NCBI GenBank assembly: GCA_030490835.1
Contig: CM059972.1
Coordinates: forward strand, 54,293,563-54,357,562
Length of the DNA stretch: 64,000 nucleotides
Direction of reading: 5' to 3'
DNA from: Annona cherimola
Lineage: Eukaryota; Streptophyta; Magnoliopsida; Magnoliales; Annonaceae
The notes below the pieces were generated by a model. The model was not told the origin of the DNA. It searched no databases and saw only the letters and a list, made by a program, of their open reading frames with translations. The first letter of the stretch is position 1. Each line of letters starts with the position of its first letter. Of this stretch, positions 55,911 to 64,000 are shown piece after piece. The position numbers and the translations under genes were made by a program.

Positions 55911-56400
55911 TAACAAGTTTTGTCTCGAAACCTATTATATCTCAAATGTCGGGGGTAAAGCTCATATAAAATTGCTAATTCATCATATTCCTCCAATATT
56001 TCAATGGTTCGCTATGCTTCCACTGCACTACTCTGTCTTAGTGACATTTTTTAGTCTTGGTACCTTAGACCTATCACTTATCTCTACTATTCCTCGTTCA
56101 CACATGGGTTTCTCATTGGCATTTGCCCTTCATTTGTGTCATTTGTCACTGTTTTCCCTTATACATGGAGAATTTGCATCATTTTTCGTCTTATCATAGG
56201 GTAAGTTTTAAGTTACCTATTCATTCGTAAAAATCTATAGCAATCATTTTCACATATCATCATACATAATACATTCATTCTATAATATAGAGCAAAAGTT
56301 GCTCTCATATATAGTTTCATACATGTCTTAGCAAAAGACATTTTTGCTAAGCTATCCATTCCTTCTCCTCTCATAATGTCTACCGTTAGATTTTTTTTAC
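55911..56400 (-). pseudogene. 3' internal relic of Tekay-like element
   Basis: Minus strand starts with TTATAACAAG... context conserved with 40050-40075, and continues parallel to 35844-36294. No intact chromodomain frame. It breaks near 56400, where matching to the other copy stops. Confidence 0.5.
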
Positions 56401-56640
56401 CGTCATAGACTATCTATTAGGAATACCGGTATTAAACCAGTCTAAAATATTTTCTTCCTCAGTTCCCTTTCCAATTTCCATAAACTAGTAAGGGTCTTTA
56501 TCATTTTCAAATTTTTCTAACCTCATTTCATATGAATATCATAGAGAAATCATTTCTCTCATATCTATCTTTCAATCATATCTAAATTGAAAAGAATTAC
56601 GACAATCATTATTGCCTTTATTCTTCTCTTCATTTTTCTA
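56401..56640. other. Unassigned AT-rich interval
   Basis: No similarity to the other Tekay copies is visible and no frame. It is the junction between minus-oriented internal relic and the plus-oriented LTR fragment. Confidence 0.5.
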
Positions 56641-58516
56641 TCCTTTTCACTTGTATAGGAAAAGGAAAAGAAAGGATAAAGGAGTCAGATTGAAGCAAAG
56701 CAAAGGTAAGCAAGCAAACTTTTTGAAAATAATTTTATATGTTTTTACATTGCAACCATGAAAAATGTTAGAATTGCTTTATCATAAGTAAATCCTTATG
56801 AAAATGAGGAGAAATGTAGAAATGGTTGCATTATGAAGGAGAAAGGAAAATTTTGTTTTCAAAATAATATTTGGTTTTATCGAACGAATTTCAAATGATT
56901 TATTAAAATATTTTGAAAGGGATTTAAGGAAGGCCAACCGATAATCGATTTGAATGACGACTTTTTTTAAAAAAAGTAATGACCAAAGGATCATACAAGC
57001 TTACCTTCATATAGAAGTAACCCATGTGGCATGTGGACAAAGAATATGATATTGTATGAAAAATGAATTATGTGTTTATATATCCTTTGTTCATGGAAAA
57101 CCCAGAAATGGGAAGAAAAATGTTTACAAAGTCTTTTGTTTTCAAATATTAAAATATTTTTCAAAATTGTTTTATCGATCAAAAATTATTTATAAACATT
57201 TTAGCAATGTTTTGAATTTACTATTTCCCAAAAGTTTCCTTCGAATATTTCAAATGATTTAGAAATGTGTTATTTAAATATTTATAAAAAATTTTAAGGT
57301 TGGTCGTCCTTACAAAATATTTTTATTAACTTGTTAACTTGGGCTGTGCCAAGTTTTCAAGTTATAAAAGGGAATACAAGCCAAGGTCTGTATTATTTTG
57401 AAATGACATGCTAGCATTAAGTTTTGAAAAGGAAAAGTCACAGACTAGGGTCTGTGGAGTTTTATAAAAGCATGGTAGCATAAGAATGTGATGAAAGGAA
57501 TGTGCACATGAGTTATGTACTAGGTCTACTGTAGAGGATATGCAGACCGGACACGGTTGCAAGATGGGCCCCCTCTACATAGGCCAAGTCGCTTGAAAAG
57601 GCAAAATGCCAGCGGCGCCCTCCTTGAAATGGGAGAAGGAACAGATAGCCGCCCAGCTAGCGGGCTATCTAATGAAAGGATTTCTCTCCTAAGGAGGAAA
57701 GAGTGATCACTTGGTAAGTGGCACCTACCAGACGGACAGAAACGTAATGCATGATGCATATGCTTGTTTTGAAAAGGTTTTATGGAAAATGTTTTAAGGA
57801 CATGAGAATGTCCTTGGAGAAAGGAAGTTTTATGAAAACTATTTTTATGTCCATGAAAAAGAGGTTTACATGTTAAGTTTGCAAGCATATGTTTTATGAA
57901 TGGTTTTATGAAAAGGTTTCTATTCCATTGGTAGTTGATCACTTGCTAAGTGTCTCCTATCGAATAAAGAAAAATGCATTTACGAATGGTTTACATGAAT
58001 GATTTTCATGAATGGTTTACGAAAATGTTTCTATTCCATTTGTAGTTGATCACTTGGTAAGTGTCTTCTATCAAATGGAGAGAAATGCATTTAAATGAAA
58101 GAAAAATACGTGCTTATTGAGTTTCGACTCATGTTTTATTTTCCCCCCTTAGACAGGTGCAGGGAAAATTCAAGTGATGAAAGGCATGTTCTCGCTGAAA
58201 AAGGTAAAGAGGAATCTACAAAGGTTAGTAGATTTTTGTATGAATAATGCCCTAATGGGATATGGCAAAAAAGACATAGGTTGTATGAAATTATGAAGTT
58301 ATGAATAATGTGAGAAGTTGATGATTTATGATGATATGGATAAGTCCATTATGAATGATGATAGGTATATGTTTATGTAATAAAAGAAATAAAAATTTTT
58401 TTTGGATGAGATCCAATTAAGAACCCACCGCGTGATCAGGACAACAATCCTGATTCACATTTACCAATCGATAAGATCTTGGAGTAAGGTTGTGATGCTC
58501 GGGCTGGGGCGCCACA
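56641..58516 (+). repeat. Tekay-type LTR, 3' part (block copy 2)
   Basis: Contains the block GGTAAGCAAGCAAACTTT at about 56705, then from 57231 matches 5641-6598 and 17288-17618. Ends GGGGCGCCACA at 58516, followed at once by RNase H codons. Uninterrupted at both sites where copy 1 has insertions. Confidence 0.85.
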
Positions 58517-60024
58517 CTACCTGTATGGTGCTAAACGTGAGATTTATACGGATCACAAGAACCTCAAGTATATTTTCACTTAAAAGGAGTTGAATATGAG
58601 ATGAAGGAGATGACTTGAGTTGTTAAAGGATTACGATATAGACATACTATACCATCCAGGTAAGGAAAATGTGGTATCCGATGAATTGAGTAGAAATGCT
58701 AGCATAGCGCACCTGATTACGAAGTAGGAAGGGTTGCTTTGAGAAATAAGATAATTGGAATTGATTGTATGTCCACCTGGAGTTCAGGTATGATTGTCAC
58801 AAATGAACATACAGTCTTCTTTGTTTGAATAGATTAAAACTACACAACAGGATGACTCAGACCTACATATATATATGGAAAATATAAAGAAAAAGGGGTT
58901 GAATGAATTTGTCACTGATGAACAAGGTATATATCGGTACAAGGGTCGCCTTCGCATACCTAGTACTGTGGAATTGAAAGAACAGATACTCAAAGAGGCA
59001 CATTTTTTGCCATTTTTCATGCATCCAGGAATCACTAAGATGTATTAGGATCTCAAGAAAGGTTATTGGTGGAATAATATGAAAAGAGAGATCGTTGAAT
59101 ACTTAACTAAGTGCTTAACATGTCAAAGGGTGAAAGCTGATAACTAACGAATGCCTGGAAACCTAAAGTCCTTGGAAGTTCCTAAGTGGAAATGGGATGA
59201 CATCATAATGGACTTTATTGAAGGACTACCTAAAATGCAAATAGAAAATGACTTTATGTGGGGTAATAGTAGATCGATTATCAAAAGTGGCACATTTTAT
59301 ACCCATAAAGAGAACTTTTTGGGTAGAAAGGCTGACCAAAGTGTACTACAAGGAGATAGTACGGCTCTAGGGAGTGTCTAAGTCGACGATATCCGATCGA
59401 GATGCGAAGTTCATGTCTCGATTTTGGAAGAGTTTACACAAAACCCTAGGCACCCAGCTTAAGTTCAGTACAACATTTCATCCCCAGATAGATGGACAGA
59501 CGGAGCGAGTGAATCAGATTTTCTAGGACATGCTTTGTATATCTACATTGGAATTTGGAGGATCATGGGATGAATACGTACCGACAGCGGAGTTTGCGTA
59601 CAACAATAGCTATCAAGCTAGTATTCAAATGACTCCATTTGAATCGTTATATGGTAGACGATGTCGTACTCCATTTAACTAGGATGAAGTTGGAGAGAAA
59701 AAGCTAGCCCCAGACTTGTCTCGATGAATGGCAGACAAGGTAGTAATTCGCCAATGTATACTCATAGCCCAAAGTCGTCAAAAGAGCAAAAGAAAGGATT
59801 TGAACATCCAAGTTGATGAACACGTGTTTATAAAGGTCACGCCATTCAAAGGAGTCACAAGGTTTAGGAAAAGGAACAAGCTGAATCCAAGGTACATTCG
59901 ACCATTTGAAGTACTAGAAAAGATTGAAAAATTGTCATATAGGGTAGCTTTACCCCCAGCTATAGCCATAGTCATCTTTTCGAATTTCAAACATAGGTCT
60001 ATAGCTGCTCTGTTTACATGGTAA
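58517..60024 (+). pseudogene. pol: Tekay pol relic: RNase H end and integrase (copy 2)
   Basis: Starts YLYGAKREIYTDHKNLKYIF then a stop where Gln is usual, followed by ELLKDYDIDILYHPGK. Integrase parts as in copy 1: [41 protein letters not shown]-type site and GQTERVNQ, and a GPY/F end near 59880-59960. Some stops are shared with copy 1 (after KYIFT and after QIF), others are private, for example FN followed by TAG at about 59682 in copy 2. Chromodomain absent. Confidence 0.88.
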
Positions 60025-60770
60025 TGATCATTGATGAATTTTGAATTTTGAATCATGTTGAGCTGTATTTTCTAAGATCACAACATATATTCATAGAGAA
60101 TCGACCAATTAAAGAATCAAATTTGCATGCAAGTTTTAAAAAGTAAGTGATCTTTTTCAGATTTCCCTACTTCAAGACACAAATCATAGATCTTTTAACC
60201 ACGCCTTAGATAAAAAATTAAAATGTGTAATGGGTTGCTTCCCATTCAGTGCTAAGTTTAACATCAACCTAACATTTTGAAGATGAATAATCTAATACCG
60301 GCTTGATTGAACTTCTTTCCTTATGGGTTATGCATTAGAATTTCAAATCTCTTTTTCGCCTCCTCAAATGGATCAATTAGCCTCTTCTCTTGGATTTTAT
60401 AGAGGCTATAGAAGAGTTATGTAGGGTCTTGACTTGATGATGGCTTCAAGGTGCTACTTTCTAAGACTATATATTAATCAATCAAGTCATGTTGTACCTG
60501 GATTTCAGGAATACAAACTAGAGGCATGTGTTGAGTCACATTTATATTACGAATTTTGATTATTAATTGAGAAGAATTTTAGTGTTTAAAATATTTTAAA
60601 TCATATTTTGATTGATTTATCTTTATAAAGCATAAAACATTCACGATTGACTGATTTATGTAACTCAGGAGGAATACGTGCAATTTTGTATACAATGCAA
60701 AATCGATAAGCGTCGATGAAAGGGGGAGAAAATTGCAAATTCAAGACTCACATTTGAAGAAAACTGCATT
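60025..60770 (-). other. Athila-like noncoding fragment (copy 2)
   Basis: Matches 24160-24890. The GGGAGGCAACCC motif is further decayed here (GGGAAGCAACCC on the minus strand at about 60231-60242). Confidence 0.5.
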
Positions 60771-61130
60771 GAAAGGAGGAAGTCAAATGCTCCAAGATGG
60801 GTAAAACCTCAAGCGAAGACAACTATTTTTCATAAACAAAAAATGAACTATGTTGTTTAGATTAGAAGGCCAACTAGGGAACCTCATTGTGTATGGAGCC
60901 CTACTCCAAGACTCCCAAGGGCATGTAATTTTTGCAACAAGTTTAGTCATACAGTTTATCAATGTAGAATCAAAAAATTATATGACCAAGGTACCAAATA
61001 AGTTTGGGTACTAAAGGGCATTGGATTTGTGCCTTCCAAAGTAGAGCAACGTAAAAGTCAATGGCTTACTAACCCAAATGAACACATAAAATGGGTACCA
61101 AAGAGATAATATTTATGTGAAAATTTTTGT
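60771..61130 (+). pseudogene. gag: SIRE-like gag C-terminus relic (copy 2)
   Basis: Knuckle CNFCNKFSHTVYQC at 60924-60965, then the same TAA after GTK and after IKWVPKR as in copy 1. Confidence 0.8.
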
Positions 61131-61764
61131 AGGTTTGTCTTAGTAAAAAAGCCAACAACATGTGGTTCATGGATAGAGGCTGCTTAAGACACATGATAGA
61201 AAATAAAGCATTGTTCCATGACATCAAACCGTATAATGGAGTATTTTTGCGTTTGGGAACAATGAAAAAGGCAAAATAAACAGTAAGAAAAATGTTTATG
61301 GTATTTCAAATGCATGTATAGAGGAAATATTATTTGTTGAACGACTTAAACATAAGTTAATGAGTATTAGTCAATTATATGACAAAGGCTATAAAGTCAT
61401 GTTTGAAACATCTATATGCAATGTCTTTGATGGAGATCACATAGTCTTTAGTGACAAAAGACATGAAAATAAATATTTAGTTTCCCTTGATAAATTGGAT
61501 GGAAAATGTCTTATGGCCATTGATAATGATCTATGGATTTTGCATAAAAGACTTGAACATGTAAATATGTCAAGCATTAAGACCCTATGGAAAAAGAGTT
61601 TACAGAAGGGTTATCAAAACTTAAATATGATAAAGATAAAATTTGTAAGGTATGTTAATTGTAAAAGCAGTCTAAAATGTCATTCTCATCTAAAAATTAA
61701 ATTTCAACCTCAAGGTCACTTGAATTATTACACATGGATCTCCATGGGCTATCCGACATTTTAA
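61131..61764 (+). pseudogene. pol: Copia protease and pre-integrase relic (copy 2)
   Basis: Active site NNMWFMDRGCLRHM with the same DRG as copy 1. A 134-codon frame (61360-61764) covers MSISQLYDKGYKV, HIVFSDKRHENKYLV and LHKRLEHVNM, where the pre-integrase His is kept in contrast to Gln in copy 1. Confidence 0.85.
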
Positions 61765-62230
61765 GCCTTAGAGGAAAGTAATATGTTTTTGCTATTGTAG
61801 ATGAATTTTCAAGATTTACATAGATAATGCTATTAACTAGCAAAGATGAAACCTTCTCAATTTTTGTTAGTTTTTCAAAATTGGTGCAAAATGAAAATAT
61901 AATCATATAAATTAGAATTGACCAAAGTGGTGAATTTGAAAACAAACAATTTATAGAATTTTGCAATGAAGAAGGAATTTACCATATATTTTTTGCTTCA
62001 AGAACTCCCAAACAAAATGAGGTAGTTGAGAGGAAAAATACAACGATACAGGAGAACGATACAGGAGATGACTAGGACTAAGCTATATGAAAGAAAATTA
62101 TCCAAGAAATTTTGAGGTGTAGCTGTAAGTACAACTTATCATGTATTAAATTGAGTTACCGTTAGAGCAACCTGGAAAAGACACTATATGAGTTATGGAA
62201 AGGTAAAAAACTAAATATTTCATACTTTTA
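61765..62230 (+). pseudogene. pol: Copia integrase core relic (copy 2)
   Basis: Fragments DEFSRFT, RIDQSGEFENKQF and NEVVERKN with stops. It lacks the 56-bp duplication of copy 1 and has its own 13-bp duplication (ACGATACAGGAGA twice near 62042-62068). Confidence 0.85.
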
Positions 62231-62710
62231 TGCTTTTGGTTGCACTTGCTATGTTTGAACAATGGAAAAACCAATTTAGGAAAATTAGTTGTCAAGAGTG
62301 ATGAGACAATATTTCTTGGATATTCATCAAATAGCAAAGTATATAGAGTTTTTAACAAAAGAAATCAAGTAGTAGAAGAATCTATTCATGTTATATTTGA
62401 TGAATTTAACCCAACTCCTAAGAAGGAGGAAGAGTTAAGTGATGCAGATGACTTATCAAAGAATCTAGAAAAGCTACATGCAGAAAAGCAAGGGGAAGAA
62501 GAACCAAAGCAAGATCAAAGCCCAGAGAAGAATGTAAGTGTAGGTAAAGTTCCCTACAAACCTCTAAAGGATCTGAAATTCAAAATTGATCATCCAATTG
62601 AGCACGTAATTGACAATATATATGGAGTAAAAATAAGAGGTTCTAGGCAAAATATATGTGGACATTTTGTTTTTGTATCAAAGATAGAACCAAACTCTAT
62701 TGATTAGGCT
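62231..62710 (+). pseudogene. pol: Copia integrase C-terminus relic (copy 2)
   Basis: 155 open codons (62240-62707): NNGKTNLGKLVVKSDETIFL, SSNSKVYRVFNKR, ESIHVIFDEFNPTPK, acidic linker, KIDHPIEHVIDNIYGVKIR, one codon shorter than copy 1 in the last phrase. Confidence 0.88.
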
Positions 62711-63218
62711 CTTAATGATGAAAACTGGATCATAGCCATGTGAAAAGAGCTAAATCAATTTTAAAGGAATCAAATGTGGGATCTAGTTCTTAGACCCAAA
62801 GATTGCACAGTTATTGGTACTAAATTAGGAACAAATTAGATGAAAGTGGACTTGTGGTAAGAAACAAAGTTAGATTTGTGGCCAAGGGACTTTGAAGAAT
62901 CATATGCTCTTGTGGCCAAATTAAAAGCCATAAGCATCTTATTGGCATTTGCATCTCATATGGGTTTCAAACTGTTTTAAATGGATATAAAGAGTGCATT
63001 TTTAAATGGACATCTTAATGAAGAGGTATACATTGAATACCCTCCTGGTTTTGAGAAAAAATATCAATACAAATTTGTTTATAAGTTGACCAAAGCCCTG
63101 TATGGACTAAAGCAGACTCTAAGAGCTTGATATAAGAGGCTAAGTAAATTTTTGATTGATCAGAATTTCCAAAGAGAAAAAGTTGATATTATCCTTTTCA
63201 TTAAGTACAATAGTGTGG
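62711..63218 (+). pseudogene. pol: Copia reverse transcriptase relic, truncated (copy 2)
   Basis: Same fragments as copy 1, with a private deletion of about 27 bp near 62888 and the MDIKSAFLNGH phrase better preserved than in copy 1. Truncated at the same base before the YVDD box. Confidence 0.85.
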
Positions 63219-63875
63219 TGTATGGTTTTAATTTATTTATGATGGATATTGTTGTTAATTTAATATCTTGTGATTTTAATACTTGTTTTGTACAGGGGCC
63301 CGTATTTTGGCATGATTCCATATATTAGGTACTGGACCCGAGAGATGGAAATCTAATACATGATAATCAAGATATTAAACATGGAAATCTAAGATCATGA
63401 GAATAGACATGATGACCTTGAAGAATTTCATGAACAAGCCATAGAACTTAATGGATTCTAATTAACTTAATCCCTTGAGAATAAGCCGTTAAGAAAATTA
63501 GGGTACGCTTTGTAGATTTTGAGAGAAGGTGCAAGGATAAATTAAGGTTTGTTCTCCTTTAACAAATAATATCTGGATTAAATAATTATACCACTACCCG
63601 TTGCATAAGTCGCATGTGAAACTCTAGATCCTAGGTACTTCCGTTCTTGTTTTCTACTATCCATTCTAGTTTTAATTTTATTTTCTCTTCCCACTTTTCT
63701 ACTTTTTGTTCCATTCTATTTACTTTATTCTCTTTATATTGGACATGAAAGCATTTAGAAGTAAAGTTTATAGTCTCAAATTTCTTGTGAATCGATAATT
63801 TATATACTACAATCTACGACCCATGCACTTGAGGTGAGATTGTGAACACTAACCACCAAAGAAATATGAGATACT
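63219..63875 (+). repeat. LTR-like fragment (copy 2)
   Basis: Matches 27421-28076, starting TGTATGG and ending at the inverted Tekay LTR end. Confidence 0.45.
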
Positions 63876-64000
63876 TATGGCGCCCCCAATCTGATATGTC
63901 ACATCCTAAGCCTTACTTCAAGATCTTATCGATTGGTAAATGTGAATTAGGATTGTTGCCCTGATCATGCGGCAAGTTCTTAATTGGATCTCGTCCATAT
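63876..64000 (-). repeat. Tekay LTR end, inverted, cut by window edge
   Basis: Starts TATGGCGCCCC, a diverged form of TGTGGCGCCCC, and continues with the shared tail to the window end. Confidence 0.8.

Larger units (their letters stand above)
57231..64000 (+). repeat. Duplicated composite block, copy 2 (no insertions)
   Basis: Direct repeat of 5641-28199 minus its two nested elements. Identity is high by eye, well above 90%, with scattered substitutions and small indels. It runs off the right end of the window within the inverted Tekay LTR end. Confidence 0.92.

Noticed and set aside
1..64000. Host protein-coding gene or endogenous pararetrovirus
   Set aside because: Every frame with recognisable protein content belongs to LTR retrotransposons; no movement protein, capsid or host exon pattern was seen.

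Overview
This window is heterochromatin-like DNA from a flowering plant, made almost entirely of nested LTR retrotransposons and their debris. The plant call rests on three lineages I recognise: Ty1/Copia elements of the SIRE/Maximus type with an initiator-Met tRNA primer site, Ty3/Gypsy chromoviruses of the Tekay/Del type with a C-terminal chromodomain, and an Athila-type Ty3/Gypsy relative with a TGGCGCCGTTG primer site. I found no convincing host gene, tRNA, rRNA or CRISPR array. The species cannot be told from the sequence.

Layout. (1) 1-5230: minus-strand Athila-type element with a long LTR-like region, a primer site and one intact 558-codon gag-like ORF but no pol. (2) 5641-28199: composite block, repeated without its two insertions at 57231-64000. 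It holds the 3' part of a Tekay LTR (+), a Tekay RNase H/integrase relic, Athila-like noncoding sequence, a SIRE-like gag-integrase-RT relic, an LTR-like fragment and the end of a Tekay LTR in the opposite orientation. Two Copia elements sit inside only the first copy: a complete 10.7-kb SIRE-like element at 6599-17287 (minus strand, TSD ATGTT) with an extra 3' ORF, and a 5.0-kb gag-only element at 17638-22667 (TSD CTAAA). (3) 28077-35843: two oppositely oriented, truncated Tekay LTRs, with a solo Copia LTR at 32012-33734. (4) 35844-44119: minus-strand Tekay element with a 3.74-kb 3' LTR and a decayed gag-pol cut off inside gag. (5) 44120-56400: a 5.8-kb minus-strand Tekay LTR split by a 5,992-bp solo Tekay LTR (45834-51825, TSD AGCAC), then a polypurine tract and internal relic. 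(6) 56641-64000: second copy of the composite block, running off the window.

The coding sequences are mostly broken. The most interesting material is structural: cruciform arrays built on GTCGAC in the LTRs of three Copia elements, arrays of short hairpins that accompany longer Tekay LTRs, a gag-only element whose coding region stops near a motif also found just before protease in its relatives, a stop codon shared at codon 15 of two gag genes, and a duplicated composite whose two copies differ by clean insertions. LTR pairs, primer sites, polypurine tracts and TSDs give a relative order of events: the block was duplicated, then copy 1 received the gag-only element (LTR pair visibly more diverged) and the full SIRE-like element (about two dozen LTR differences counted by eye over 1.68 kb).
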